A stretch of 49,483 nucleotides of DNA from Mediterraneibacter glycyrrhizinilyticus (GCF_016902345.1 NZ_JACJLR010000025.1:1-49483), one strand, 5' to 3'; numbered from the stretch's first letter, positions 16,530-25,840 are shown. Notes: generated by a model from the sequence alone, not told the origin. Numbers and translations are program-made.

Positions 16530-17573
16530 TCAGATCCGGATGACTGCCTTCACGATATCCGCCTTATTATTCACGCTCTGGTCCATTGCGTTCTGGACGT
16601 CATCCAGGTCAAAGATATTTGTCACGATCCCTTTCAGGTCCACCTTGCCGGATGCCACCGCTTCGATCGCGATGGGATAGATATGTCTGTAGCGGAACAC
16701 AGTCTTGAATGTCAGCTCTTTGTCCAGCACCAGGCTCATGGGCAGTGTCATCTCCCCGGTCTTGCTGTACCCTACCAGAACGATATTGGAGCCTTTCTTC
16801 GCGATATTGATCGCCTGTCTCGTAGTGATCTCTGTTCCTGCCGTCTCGACCACCAGATCCACGCCTTTTCCATCTGTAATCTGGCGGATCTTTTCCTCTA
16901 CATTTTCCTTTGCCCCGTTGATCACGCCCGTGGCTCCCAGTTCCATCGCCTTCTCAAGACGCTTATCCATAACGTCCACTACATAGACTTCCCCCACGCC
17001 GCGTGCTCTCAGCGCCATCATTGATACAAGCCCGATACAGCCCGCTCCCATGACAACAGCTTTCTGCCCGATACATGCTCCGCCCTGGATCGCCGCATGG
17101 AACCCGACGGCAAGCGGTTCGATCAGAGCGCCCTCCAGCGTGCTCACATTCTCCGGGAGCTTAAAGCAGAGGTCCGCCTCATGGGCCACATATTCCTGAA
17201 AGACTCCATCCACCGGAGGTGTCGCAAAGAAGACCACATCCGGACACAGATTGTATCTGCCTGTTCTGCAGAACTCACAGTGTCCGCAGGTCTTCCCCGG
17301 CTCCAGCGCCACACGGTCTCCCACTTTCAGATGCTTTACATCTTTTCCGACTTCCACCACCGTGCCTCCCGGCTCGTGTCCCAGCACAAAGGGCGGTTTC
17401 ACAACATAGTCCCCGATCGCTCCGCTCTCGTAATAGTGCAGGTCGCTCCCGCATATCCCGACATATTCCAGTTTCACCAGAACCTCATTATCCTTTGGCA
17501 CAGGAATGTCCCTCTCCTCAAATCCCATTTTTCCGATCCCGAGCATTACCGCTGTCTTCATCTTTCCTTCCAT
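16530..17573 (-). CDS. zinc-dependent polyol (xylitol/sorbitol-type) dehydrogenase
   Basis: A 347-residue medium-chain dehydrogenase that oxidises a sugar alcohol to a ketose with NAD(P). Catalytic zinc ligands are in GICGSDLHYY (Cys) and GHEPGG (His-Glu); the structural zinc site is CGHCEFCRTGRYNLC. The Rossmann motif is VMGAGCIGLVSMM near residue 172, and VVDVMDKRL carries the acidic cofactor-specificity residue, suggesting NAD. Sequence style matches xylitol and sorbitol dehydrogenases. First gene of a two-gene operon with a GPH symporter, behind a TTGACA-17-AATAAT promoter. A ROK regulator lies just upstream on the same strand. Confidence 0.9.
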   Translation of the reverse strand: MEGKMKTAVMLGIGKMGFEERDIPVPKDNEVLVKLEYVGICGSDLHYYESGAIGDYVVKPPFVLGHEPGGTVVEVGKDVKHLKVGDRVALEPGKTCGHCEFCRTGRYNLCPDVVFFATPPVDGVFQEYVAHEADLCFKLPENVSTLEGALIEPLAVGFHAAIQGGACIGQKAVVMGAGCIGLVSMMALRARGVGEVYVVDVMDKRLEKAMELGATGVINGAKENVEEKIRQITDGKGVDLVVETAGTEITTRQAINIAKKGSNIVLVGYSKTGEMTLPMSLVLDKELTFKTVFRYRHIYPIAIEAVASGKVDLKGIVTNIFDLDDVQNAMDQSVNNKADIVKAVIRI

Positions 17574-17627
17574 TTTTCCGTCTCCTTTTCTTTTATCTTT
17601 TATAAAATCTTTTATTAAAGTAATTAA

Positions 17628-17656
17628 ATTATTGCACTAGAATCCATAATTGTCAA
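17628..17656 (-). promoter_or_regulatory. promoter of the polyol dehydrogenase/symporter operon
   Basis: Minus strand: consensus TTGACA (17651-17656), 17-bp spacer, AATAAT (17628-17633). It gives a leader of about 50 nt to the dehydrogenase start. Strong sigma-A match. Confidence 0.7.
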
Positions 17657-17712
17657 CAGTGGTTCCGGCATTTCCACACAATGTACAATTTTCCCGATCT
17701 TTGTTTATGAAA

Positions 17713-17758
17713 AATGCACAACAGCTCTCGTTACTGTAAACAAAGAGTGTTGTGCATT
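17713..17758 (-). terminator. terminator of the ROK regulator gene, possible operator
   Basis: AATGCACAACA (17713-17723) pairs with TGTTGTGCATT (17748-17758), extended by CTCT/AGAG across one bulged base; the minus-strand transcript then reads ATTTTTC. It begins about 45 bp after the ROK stop. An overlapping alternative dyad CTTTGTTTA/TAAACAAAG (17699-17707 with 17737-17745) resembles XylR-type operators and lies upstream of the polyol promoter, so a dual role is possible. Confidence 0.65.
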
Positions 17759-17804
17759 GACTTTCTTTCCTATTATATTGTTTCCTGTTTATCGATCCGC
17801 CCCT

Positions 17805-19031
17805 TCATATATTCTCAAATATGGAATCGATATATCCCAGAGCCGCCCCGTAAGCGGACGCTTCATATTTATATCTTCCGGTATACAGATACGAAGTATC
17901 CAGATCGAAGTTGTTATATTCCATGACTTTTCTGGAGAGTTCCGGCATAAATCCCTCAAGAAATCCCCCCACGTATCCGCCCAGGATGATCCTGCAGTCA
18001 AATATCATCCGCAGATTTGTCACGGACAGGGCAAGATGATCAAGATATTCCTCCCACACCTTCAGTGCCTCCGGCTCCCGCTTCCTTACCTTGTCAAAAA
18101 AAGCTTCCAGATTTCCCCCTGAGAGATCCTGCAGGCGAAGCGCCGTACAGTAGGCGTCCATACAGCCCTTTTTTCCACAGTAGCACGGTCTTCCGTTCTT
18201 CTCGATCACCATGTGGCCGAATTCAGCACTCTTGAAATTCTCGCCCCGATACAGGTCATTCCCCAGAAAGATCGCGCCGCCCACCGTGTTGCTCAGAGAA
18301 AGATAAACGGTCACAGGACATTTGACAAACACAGCTTCTGCCCCGTTCTGCCCCCCCGGCATACCGCCTCCTGTTCTCCGCTCAAGCAGTCCCGGATATG
18401 TGATCAGAGGATCACTGCTGCCAAATATATCTCCCACTTCCGCAAGGGCCGCACAGTTTGCGTCATTCTCAAGACTGAACGGATATCCCAGCGCAGCTCC
18501 CAGAGACCGGAAGCTGACGTTTTCTACTTGAAGCGTGTGGGAACGAAGAAGGCGATCCTGTCCCCGGTCTACGATCCCGGGAAGGGAGAATCCAATCCCC
18601 GCTATCTTTTCAGCATTGACTTTCTGACGTTGTATAAAATCCTCGGCTGTATCCTTCAGTCCGTCATAATACTGCGGATCATTTACAAAACGTCTTCTGA
18701 TCCGTTCCGACGCGATAATGTTTTTCCCCGCATCCGTCATCACCATGGTAATATGATTGTTCGTGATATCTATGCCCGCTGCATATCCTGCATCCCTCCG
18801 GATCGCCAGTGCTTTTGCCCTGCGTCCGCCTGTAGATTCATATTCTCCTTCTTCTGTCACGATCCCCGCACGGATCAGTTCTTTTACATTCGCGAGGGTC
18901 GTCGGCATACTGAGATTCAGCGCTCTTGCGATCTCTGCCTTTGAGGTGATCCCGCACGCGGAGATAAATTTTGCTGTTCTGATCTTATTGTTCCGTTTTG
19001 GTTCCAGGATCATTCCGGTATTCTGTCTCAT
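17805..19031 (-). CDS. ROK-family transcriptional regulator (XylR/NagC type)
   Basis: A 408-residue repressor: winged helix at residues 20-75 (SKAEIARALNLSMPTTLANVKELIRAGIV), then a sugar-kinase-like ROK domain with AGIDITNNHITMVMTDAGK, SLPGIVD and ENDANCAALAE, and the zinc-binding GHMVIEKNGRPCYCGKKGCMDAYC. Between ENDAN and the VTVYLSLSNTVGGA strand there is an unusually long Gly-rich loop (residues about 205-235, containing LERRTGGGMPGGQNG) that I do not expect in standard ROK proteins. It lies upstream of the polyol dehydrogenase/symporter operon in the same direction and probably controls it and itself; an 11-bp-arm dyad sits in its own leader. Confidence 0.88.
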   Translation of the reverse strand: MRQNTGMILEPKRNNKIRTAKFISACGITSKAEIARALNLSMPTTLANVKELIRAGIVTEEGEYESTGGRRAKALAIRRDAGYAAGIDITNNHITMVMTDAGKNIIASERIRRRFVNDPQYYDGLKDTAEDFIQRQKVNAEKIAGIGFSLPGIVDRGQDRLLRSHTLQVENVSFRSLGAALGYPFSLENDANCAALAEVGDIFGSSDPLITYPGLLERRTGGGMPGGQNGAEAVFVKCPVTVYLSLSNTVGGAIFLGNDLYRGENFKSAEFGHMVIEKNGRPCYCGKKGCMDAYCTALRLQDLSGGNLEAFFDKVRKREPEALKVWEEYLDHLALSVTNLRMIFDCRIILGGYVGGFLEGFMPELSRKVMEYNNFDLDTSYLYTGRYKYEASAYGAALGYIDSIFENI

Positions 19032-19052
19032 TGTCCGCCCTCCATTTCCTTT

Positions 19053-19084
19053 GGCTCATTCGGCAGTCAGGAACCGAATGAGCC
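19053..19084. promoter_or_regulatory. perfect dyad in the ROK leader, likely autoregulatory operator
   Basis: GGCTCATTCGG (19053-19063) and CCGAATGAGCC (19074-19084) are perfect 11-bp arms with a 10-base spacer. It lies between the -10 box (19104-19109) and the ribosome site of the ROK gene. It could be a DNA operator or an RNA hairpin occluding initiation. I did not find the same arms before the polyol operon. Confidence 0.6.
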
Positions 19085-19103
19085 GATTCCTTTAATAAAT
19101 GTG

Positions 19104-19132
19104 ATTATATAACATCCTCTCCCGTTCTGTCA
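19104..19132 (-). promoter_or_regulatory. promoter of the ROK gene
   Basis: Minus strand TGACAG (19127-19132), 17-bp spacer, perfect TATAAT (19104-19109), upstream of the dyad and the ROK start. Confidence 0.55.
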
Positions 19133-19201
19133 TCCCTTTTTATATCTGCTCCCGTCTCTCTTGCAGCAGTTCCGTCATACAGCCCCTTTCACTGGAATCG
19201 T

Positions 19202-19648
19202 TCACTTTCTGTCCGTCATACCTTCCGTAAGATTTTTTTCGATTTTTCCCAGCTTTTCAATGAGCATAGTAATCTCACTGTCCGGAATCCCGCTGCACAT
19301 CTGATCTTCCAGTTCACGGAATCTTTCCTTCACCTGCTCCGCTTTTTCTTCGCCTTCTTCTGTCAGTTCGACCCTGCAGGCACGGCGGCACCCCGGATCC
19401 CTCTCTTTCTTTAACAGTCCTTTTTCCTGCATCCTGTCAATGACCCGGGACATTGTAGTCACGTCCAGCATACAGGCATCAGCGATCTCTCTTTGAGTCA
19501 CCCCGGGATGAGCAGAAAGGAAACTCAGTATCCTTGCCTGCCCCTGTCCCGGCGTCAGCCCGATCTCAAGAAGGAAGTTCTGTACTTTCTTCCTCTTCAG
19601 AAGTTCGATCCGATATAAAAGTTCTCTGAATTGCTGTCTGTTTCTCAT
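19202..19648 (-). CDS. MarR-family regulator
   Basis: A 148-residue winged-helix regulator: LTPGQGQARILSFLSAHPGVTQREIADACMLDVTTMSRVIDRMQEKGLLKKERDPGCRRACRVELTEEG covers the recognition helix and the Asp-Arg-rich wing. ATG at 19648 follows AAGGAGGAG. It is the last of three genes, 28 bp after a pair of ABC exporter genes in the same direction. MarR regulators in such operons normally repress their own exporter until a drug or other ligand binds; the dyads on the operon promoter fit this. Confidence 0.88.
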   Translation of the reverse strand: MRNRQQFRELLYRIELLKRKKVQNFLLEIGLTPGQGQARILSFLSAHPGVTQREIADACMLDVTTMSRVIDRMQEKGLLKKERDPGCRRACRVELTEEGEEKAEQVKERFRELEDQMCSGIPDSEITMLIEKLGKIEKNLTEGMTDRK

Positions 19649-19676
19649 CCCGCAGTCTCCTCCTTTCTTTTTCGTC

Positions 19677-21485
19677 TTATTCCAGTTCATACATCCCGGT
19701 ATAGAGCTGATAGTAGCGTCCTTTCTCCTCCAGCAACTCTTCGTGGCTTCCGCGCTCCATGATCTTCCCGTGTTCCAGTACCATGATGGCTTTGGAGTTC
19801 CGCACTGTGGAAAGCCTGTGGGCGATCACAAAAACTGTCCGTCCTTCCATGATGGCATCCATCCCCTTTTCTATAAGACGTTCCGTCCTTGTATCCACAG
19901 AGGAGGTCGCTTCATCCAGGATCAGAACAGGAGGATGTGCCACAGCAGCCCTTGCGATCGCGAGAAGCTGCCGCTGTCCCTGAGAAAGGTTGCTGCCGTC
20001 GCTGTACAGCATAGTTTTATATCCGTCCGGCAGTCTCCGGATAAAAGAATCCGCATTCGCCAGCTTTGCCGCCCTGACCACTTCTTCATCTGTGGCATCC
20101 AGACGGCCATATCTGATATTATCCGCAATGGTGCCGGTAAAAAGATGTGTATCCTGAATGACCATGGCAAGGGATCTTCGCAGATCATCCTTTCGGATCT
20201 TTCTGATATCAATCCCATCATAGAGAATTTTTCCGCTCTCTATCTCATAAAACCGGTTGATCAGATTGATGATCGTCGTCTTTCCCGCACCGGTGGATCC
20301 CACAAAGGCGATCTTCTGTCCCGGCTTTGCATACAGGCTGATCCCGTCCAGTACCTTTTTCCCCGGGACATATCCGAAGACTACATTTTCAAATCTCACG
20401 TCCCCCCGCAGCAAAGTACGGTTTCCCGCCTCATCCTCCCATGCATACTGTCTCCGGTCCACACGTACGAGCCGGACAGTTCCTTCATCCGTCTCCGGCT
20501 CTTCTTCCATCATCTCAAAGATCCTCTCCGCACCTGCAAGGGCAGACAGGATAAAGTTCACCTGCTGTGTAAACTGATTCAGAGGCATGGCACTCTGACG
20601 CACATAGACAAGATACGCCGCAAGTGTTCCCAGGTCCATTCTCCCCGCAATGGCAAGGAGACCGCCCACGCAGGCAGACACTGCATAGCATCCGTAGGAA
20701 AGCGAAACGATACAGGGGATCATCATAGATGAATAGGCGAGTGCTTTTGTGGAGGCCTTCCTCAGAGCTTCGTTTTTCTCCCGGAAGATTTTCATATCTT
20801 CTTCCTCATGATTAAATATCTTCTCAACTTTCTGTCCCGCCACCATCTCTTCCGCAAATCCGTTGATCCCCGCCAGATATTCCTGCTGTCTGTCGTAATA
20901 TGCTTTGCTTTGTTTTCCGTTCCACTTTATAAAAGCAAACATGATCAAAAGAAACCCGATGACGATAAGCGCCATCCCCCTGTCCAGCACGATCAGCATG
21001 ACTACAGTCCCCGCCAGCGTCAGTGAATTCTGGATCACAGAAGTAAAGCTGTTGTTTAATGCCTCCTGCACGGTATCCACATCATTGGTAAAACGGCTCA
21101 TCAGTTCTCCATGGGTGTTGGTGTCAAAATATTTCAGCGGAAGCTTCTGCACATGTGCAAACAGATCCCGCCGGATATCTCCCACCACTTTCTGCGACGT
21201 CTTTACCATAAGCCGGTTGTACCCGAACGTGGAGAGTGCTCCGCAAAAATACATGATCCCCATCCCTGCAAGAGCGCAGATCAGTCCGCGGATATCTCCC
21301 GGAAGGATAAAATCATTGATCACCGGTTTAAGCAGGTAAGTCCCGGCCACATTAGCTCCGGTACTGATCAGAACTAGCACTGCCACGAGGAGAAGAAGCC
21401 ACTTGTGATAACCCATGTAGCGAAAAAGTTCTCCCAGTGCTTTTTTCGTGTCCCTGGGACGTTTATATCCTGTATATCTTGCCAT
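19677..21485 (-). CDS. ABC multidrug-type exporter, second half-transporter
   Basis: A 602-residue fused membrane-plus-ATPase half-transporter. Six helices occupy residues about 25-320; the ATPase follows with Walker A GSTGAGKTTI, Q-loop MVIQDTHLFTG, signature LSQGQRQLLAIARA, Walker B PVLILDEATSSVD and switch IAHRLSTV. The catalytic Glu after Walker B is present (LDEATS). It starts one base inside the preceding gene's stop (TAATG), so the two are translationally coupled and surely form a heterodimer. The signature LSQGQ differs from the partner's VSGGQ, as in heterodimers with two unequal ATP sites. Substrate unknown. Confidence 0.92.
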   Translation of the reverse strand: MARYTGYKRPRDTKKALGELFRYMGYHKWLLLLVAVLVLISTGANVAGTYLLKPVINDFILPGDIRGLICALAGMGIMYFCGALSTFGYNRLMVKTSQKVVGDIRRDLFAHVQKLPLKYFDTNTHGELMSRFTNDVDTVQEALNNSFTSVIQNSLTLAGTVVMLIVLDRGMALIVIGFLLIMFAFIKWNGKQSKAYYDRQQEYLAGINGFAEEMVAGQKVEKIFNHEEEDMKIFREKNEALRKASTKALAYSSMMIPCIVSLSYGCYAVSACVGGLLAIAGRMDLGTLAAYLVYVRQSAMPLNQFTQQVNFILSALAGAERIFEMMEEEPETDEGTVRLVRVDRRQYAWEDEAGNRTLLRGDVRFENVVFGYVPGKKVLDGISLYAKPGQKIAFVGSTGAGKTTIINLINRFYEIESGKILYDGIDIRKIRKDDLRRSLAMVIQDTHLFTGTIADNIRYGRLDATDEEVVRAAKLANADSFIRRLPDGYKTMLYSDGSNLSQGQRQLLAIARAAVAHPPVLILDEATSSVDTRTERLIEKGMDAIMEGRTVFVIAHRLSTVRNSKAIMVLEHGKIMERGSHEELLEEKGRYYQLYTGMYELE

Positions 21486-23212
21486 TACAGATCAGCTCCT
21501 TCCTTCTGAGAATCGTAGATTTCCTGATAGATCTGATTTTCTGCAAGCAGTTCTTCATGCGTTCCGATTCCCCGGATCTTCCCTTCTTCCAGTACTACGA
21601 TCTGATCCGCATGTCTCACCGAGGAGATGCGCTGTGCGATGATGATCTTCGTCATGCCGGGAAGCTTTTCAGCAAGCCCTTCCCTGATCCGCGTTTCTGT
21701 CGCTGTATCCACCGCACTGGTAGAATCATCCAGGATCAGCACCTTCGGCTTTTTCAGAAGAGCCCGGGCAATACAGATCCGCTGTTTCTGCCCTCCGGAA
21801 ACATTAACTCCCCCCTGCCCCATCTCCGTATCATATCCTTTTTCCAATCGGTCTATAAATTCGTCCGCCCCGGCGATCCGGCAGGCTTCCTCGATCTCCT
21901 TCTGAGATGCATCCTTATCCCCCCAGAGCAGGTTTGCCCTGAGAGTGCCTGAAAAGAGGGTATTCTTCTGCAGCACCATGGCAATGGCATCACGCAGATC
22001 TTTCAAAGGATACTTCTGCACCGGAATCCCGTCAATCAGAAGTTCCCCTGAGGAGATATCGTAAAGTCTGGGGATCAGCTGTACCAGAGTTGTCTTTGCC
22101 GAGCCGGTCTGTCCCACGATCCCGACAGTCTGTCCCGCCCTGATATGAAGATTGATATCCGACAGTACATACTCTTCCGCTTCTTCCTTATATTTAAACC
22201 AGACATGGCGAAACTCGACCTCTCCCTTCTCTACCCGGATATCTTCCGCCTGATCTTCTCTGATATCAATCTCTTCGTCCAGGATCTCAACGATCCTCTT
22301 TCCTGACGCAAGGGACCGGGTCAGCATCAGAAAGATATTCGAGATCATCATCAAAGAATTAAGGATCTGCAGCACATAACTTAAAAACCCCGTGAGTTCC
22401 CCGACCTGCATGCTTCCGGTATCGATCATCCGTCCTCCGAACCAGAGGATACTTAGTATCGTTCCGTACATGACGAACTGCATTGCAGCCATATTGGTCA
22501 TCGCAAGCTTGAAGGCACGCTCAGACTGAGTCTGAAGGTTCGTATTTACTTCATTAAATTTTTCAATCTCATAGCTGCCGCGGACATACGCCTTGACCAC
22601 CCTCACAGCAGTCAGATTCTCCTGCACGATCCGGTTCACCAGGTCGATCGCTCCCTGCATCTTCGCATACAGCGGCCGCACATGGGTTATGATCAGCCAG
22701 AGACAGGACGCGAGCAGGGGAAGCGCCACAAGAAATACCACTGCAAGCTCCCTGTTTATGGAAAACGCAACACCTGTTGCCGCGATGAGCATGACCGGTC
22801 CCCGGCAAGCCGGGCGCATCCCTCCGGAAATGCTGTTCTGTATATTGGTCACATCACTGGTCATACGGGTCACCAGAGAAGAGATCTGGAAATGATCAAC
22901 ATTTGCGAACGAAAATTGCTGCAATTTAGCATACTCCGCCTCTCTTAAATTGGCTCCGATCCCCTGTCCGGCAGCTGCCGCAAACCGCGCGCTTCCGATT
23001 CCCAGGAAAAGCGCCGCCAGAGCAGCTGCCGCCATCAGTCCTCCCTGCCGGAAAATATAAGCGCGATCCCCCGTAACAACTCCTACATCCACAATATCTG
23101 CCATGATCAGCGGAATCAACAGCTCAAAAAGAGATTCCGCCGTGATACACAGAGCCGCAAAAACAAAATACTTTTTATATTTTCCGGAATAAGAAAAAAT
23201 ACGTCTGAGCAT
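21485..23212 (-). CDS. ABC multidrug-type exporter, first half-transporter
   Basis: A 575-residue half-transporter beginning at ATG 23212 after GGAAAG; the longer in-frame start at 23293 lies inside the promoter/operator and is rejected. Six membrane helices (residues about 15-300) precede an ATPase with Walker A GQTGSAKTTLVQ, Q-loop MVLQKNTLFSG, signature VSGGQKQRICIARA, Walker B KVLILDDSTSAVD and IIAQRISSV. Walker B is followed by Asp instead of the catalytic Glu and the switch His is Gln, which marks this as the degenerate-site subunit of a heterodimeric exporter; hydrolysis would occur at the partner's consensus site. First gene of the exporter-marR operon. Confidence 0.92.
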   Translation of the reverse strand: MLRRIFSYSGKYKKYFVFAALCITAESLFELLIPLIMADIVDVGVVTGDRAYIFRQGGLMAAAALAALFLGIGSARFAAAAGQGIGANLREAEYAKLQQFSFANVDHFQISSLVTRMTSDVTNIQNSISGGMRPACRGPVMLIAATGVAFSINRELAVVFLVALPLLASCLWLIITHVRPLYAKMQGAIDLVNRIVQENLTAVRVVKAYVRGSYEIEKFNEVNTNLQTQSERAFKLAMTNMAAMQFVMYGTILSILWFGGRMIDTGSMQVGELTGFLSYVLQILNSLMMISNIFLMLTRSLASGKRIVEILDEEIDIREDQAEDIRVEKGEVEFRHVWFKYKEEAEEYVLSDINLHIRAGQTVGIVGQTGSAKTTLVQLIPRLYDISSGELLIDGIPVQKYPLKDLRDAIAMVLQKNTLFSGTLRANLLWGDKDASQKEIEEACRIAGADEFIDRLEKGYDTEMGQGGVNVSGGQKQRICIARALLKKPKVLILDDSTSAVDTATETRIREGLAEKLPGMTKIIIAQRISSVRHADQIVVLEEGKIRGIGTHEELLAENQIYQEIYDSQKEGADL

Positions 23213-23281
23213 AAACTTTCCTTCCCCTCCTTCACACTTTCCTTCATAGATCGTGTTTAAAAATACTTTTTCCAAAAATAA

Positions 23282-23325
23282 TTGTATATACAACTATTGT
23301 ATACACAACTATTAGCAAATGTCAA
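23282..23325 (-). promoter_or_regulatory. exporter operon promoter overlapped by twin MarR-type dyads
   Basis: Minus-strand TTGACA (23320-23325), 16-bp spacer and TATACA (23298-23303). The perfect palindrome TTGTATATACAA (23282-23293) and the near-palindrome TTGTATACACAA (23297-23308) sit on and just after the -10 box, 15 bp apart. A MarR dimer bound there would block RNA polymerase. Confidence 0.75.
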
Positions 23326-23372
23326 TTTTACTGTACGATTTTTTAACGGAAAGATCATGTCTGCTAAATATT

Positions 23373-23385
23373 GTGATAAAATCAC
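23373..23385. promoter_or_regulatory. small dyad upstream of the GH2 gene
   Basis: GTGAT-AAA-ATCAC lies about 80 bp before the GH2 start in the divergent gap. Possible operator of a LacI- or GntR-type regulator; too short to be sure. Confidence 0.25.
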
Positions 23386-23465
23386 GGAATATCTTCCTTT
23401 TATTTTCTGCCGTCCGGCATTAGAATATTTTATAAAGATCGCGTAATAAAATAGGAGGGATATCT

Positions 23466-25733
23466 ATGCGCAATGTAATCAACCTGAATAACAACTGGAA
23501 ATTTATCCAGAAGAACGCAGGACTTCCGGAAACTCTTCCCGCTGACTGGCAGGACATCGATTTACCTCATTCCTGGAATGCAGTGGACGGTCAGGACGGA
23601 AACGGAAGTTATGACAGAGGAACGTACTGGTATGCCAAAACTTTTAAGACTCCAAAGCAGCCGTTAAAAGGTGGCCGCGTTTATGTAGAGATCCTGGCGG
23701 CCGGCCAGCAGGCCACTGTTTATGTAAACGGCAAAGAAGCCGTTTATCACGAAGGAGGCTATTCCATCTTCCGTGCAGACATCACAGATCTGTGTAAAGA
23801 AGACGGCGAGAATCTTCTCGCAGTTGCATGCAGCAACGAGTATAAAGACAGTGTTTATCCTCAATCCGCAGACTTCACATTCTACGGAGGGCTTTACCGC
23901 GGAGTGAACCTGATCAGTGTACCGGATGCTCACTTCGATCTGGACTACTATGGTGGTCCCGGATTCCAGGTGACTCCGAAACCGTGTGACTGCGGAGGCG
24001 CAACATTCGATATTGTATCCTATGTAAAAAATGCAGACGAGAACTTTACGGTACTGTACTCCATCTGCGATGCAGACGGGCAGGAAGTTGCAAGCGCATG
24101 CCGTCCCGCAGATGACAGCGGGGTATCCGTTTATGTACCAAACGCTAAAAAATGGGACATCGACAGCCCGTATCTGTATACGGTAAAGGCAGTCCTTCAG
24201 CGCCGGAACGAAGCATATGACGAAATCTCTGCAAAAGTGGGTGTTCGCAGTTTCTCCTGCGATCCGGACAGAGGCTTTATCATTAACGGCGTGGAGACCC
24301 CTCTGCGCGGTGTCAGCCGTCATCAGGACATGCTCTACAAAGGAAATGCACTGACAAGAGAGGACCACTACAGAGACGCCGAGATCATCAAGGAACTGGG
24401 CGCGAACACCATCCGTCTCGCCCACTATCAGCACTCACAGGATTTCTATGATGCATGTGATGAGCTGGGATTCATCATCTGGGCAGAGATCCCGTTCATC
24501 AGCGTGTTCAATAAAGACCCGGATGCGCACCAGAACTGCATCAGCCAGTTAAAAGAGCTGATCATCCAGAACTACAACCATCCGTCCATCTGCTTCTGGG
24601 GAATCTCCAACGAGATCCTCATCGGAGGCATTTCCGAGAAGCTGGTTGAGAACCACAAAGAACTGAATGCGCTTGCAAAGGAACTGGATCCAACCCGTCT
24701 GACTACCATCGCCCATGTATCCATGACACCGATCGAAAGCCCGATGCACGGCATCACAGACGTGGAGAGTTACAATCACTACTTTGGATGGTACGGCGGG
24801 AAAATGGAGGACAATGGTCCCTGGCTTGACAACTTCCACAAGATCCATCCGGATATCTGTCTGGGACTTTCCGAGTACGGATGCGAAGGCATTATCACTT
24901 ACCACGGACCGAACCCGGCATGTAAGGACTACAGCGAAGAATATCAGGCGCTGTACCACGAACACATGGCAAAAGTACTGGATGAACGTCCGTGGATCTG
25001 GTCCAGCCATGTATGGAACATGTTCGACTTCGGATGCGCTGCAAGAAACGAGGGCGGTGTAGCCGGAAGGAACAACAAAGGTCTTGTCACCATCGACAGA
25101 AAAACGAAAAAGGACGCTTACTATATCTATAAAGCATACTGGAACAAAGAGCCCATGGTACATCTGTGCGGCAAACGCTATGCTCAGAGAGCAGGCGAGA
25201 CGACAGAGATCAGGGTATACTCCAACCAGCCGGCTGTCACACTCTATCTCAACGGTGAGAAAGTGGAAGAAAAATCTGCAGACAAAGTATTCGTGTTCAC
25301 TGTTTCTCTGAAGGACGGTTTCAACACAGTCATGGCGGCCGCAGGCGGCCTGAAAGACACGATGACCCTGGAGAAAGTGGAGAAAGAACCTTCCATCTAC
25401 GTTCTTCCGGAAGTAAATGAGCGCGCAGAAGGCGTTGCAAACTGGTTCCAGACCGTAGGCGATATGGATCTGAAGGCTCCAATGGAGTTCCCGGAAGGAA
25501 TGTACAGTATCAAAGATACGATGGGAGATCTCGCAAAGAATGAGGAGTCTCTGGAGATCGCCTCCACCGCTTTTAAGCTTGCCATGAATATGACCATAAG
25601 ACCAGGCGAAGGAATGTGGGATATGATGAAAGAAATGAAACTTGAAAGTATGCTTGAGATGGCCGGTTCCCTGGTTCCGGACGGATTTGCAGAAAGTCTG
25701 AATGCAAAACTGATCAAGATCAAAAAAGACTGA
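23466..25733 (+). CDS. GH2 beta-galactosidase/beta-glucuronidase-type glycosidase
   Basis: A 755-residue GH2 enzyme. Domains: N-terminal jelly-roll sugar-binding (residues about 5-150, WKFIQKNAG and DLPHSWNAVDG), immunoglobulin-like (about 155-265), and TIM barrel (about 270-570) with acid/base Glu383 in WGISNEI and nucleophile Glu470 in LSEYG. After the barrel comes a beta-domain (580-650) and an unassigned C-terminal tail of about 100 residues rich in Met and charged residues. No signal peptide, so cytoplasmic. I do not see the NxKG signature of glucuronidases, so a beta-galactosidase-type activity is more likely, with specificity open. AGGAGGG precedes the ATG. No transporter is adjacent; the next gene is a GH31 alpha-glycosidase. 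Confidence 0.9.
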   Translation: MRNVINLNNNWKFIQKNAGLPETLPADWQDIDLPHSWNAVDGQDGNGSYDRGTYWYAKTFKTPKQPLKGGRVYVEILAAGQQATVYVNGKEAVYHEGGYSIFRADITDLCKEDGENLLAVACSNEYKDSVYPQSADFTFYGGLYRGVNLISVPDAHFDLDYYGGPGFQVTPKPCDCGGATFDIVSYVKNADENFTVLYSICDADGQEVASACRPADDSGVSVYVPNAKKWDIDSPYLYTVKAVLQRRNEAYDEISAKVGVRSFSCDPDRGFIINGVETPLRGVSRHQDMLYKGNALTREDHYRDAEIIKELGANTIRLAHYQHSQDFYDACDELGFIIWAEIPFISVFNKDPDAHQNCISQLKELIIQNYNHPSICFWGISNEILIGGISEKLVENHKELNALAKELDPTRLTTIAHVSMTPIESPMHGITDVESYNHYFGWYGGKMEDNGPWLDNFHKIHPDICLGLSEYGCEGIITYHGPNPACKDYSEEYQALYHEHMAKVLDERPWIWSSHVWNMFDFGCAARNEGGVAGRNNKGLVTIDRKTKKDAYYIYKAYWNKEPMVHLCGKRYAQRAGETTEIRVYSNQPAVTLYLNGEKVEEKSADKVFVFTVSLKDGFNTVMAAAGGLKDTMTLEKVEKEPSIYVLPEVNERAEGVANWFQTVGDMDLKAPMEFPEGMYSIKDTMGDLAKNEESLEIASTAFKLAMNMTIRPGEGMWDMMKEMKLESMLEMAGSLVPDGFAESLNAKLIKIKKD

Positions 25734-25801
25734 TCCTGCTCAAAATAATCTACTGCCATTATCCATCCTTTCATTAGAATATAAACGAACACCAAACCTC
25801 A

Positions 25802-25840
25802 GGAACCCCGTGCTGCGGCTGTGCCGCGGCACGGGGTTCC
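25802..25840 (+). terminator. strong intrinsic terminator after the GH2 gene
   Basis: GGAACCCCGTGC and GCACGGGGTTCC form a 12-bp stem with an inner GC-rich loop (a further CGGC/GCCG pairing is possible), followed by ACTTTTG. About 70 bp after the GH2 stop. Confidence 0.8.

Noticed and set aside
24549..25163. 204-codon minus-strand frame in the GH2 gene
   Set aside because: Shadow of a GH2 barrel with both catalytic glutamates on the plus strand.
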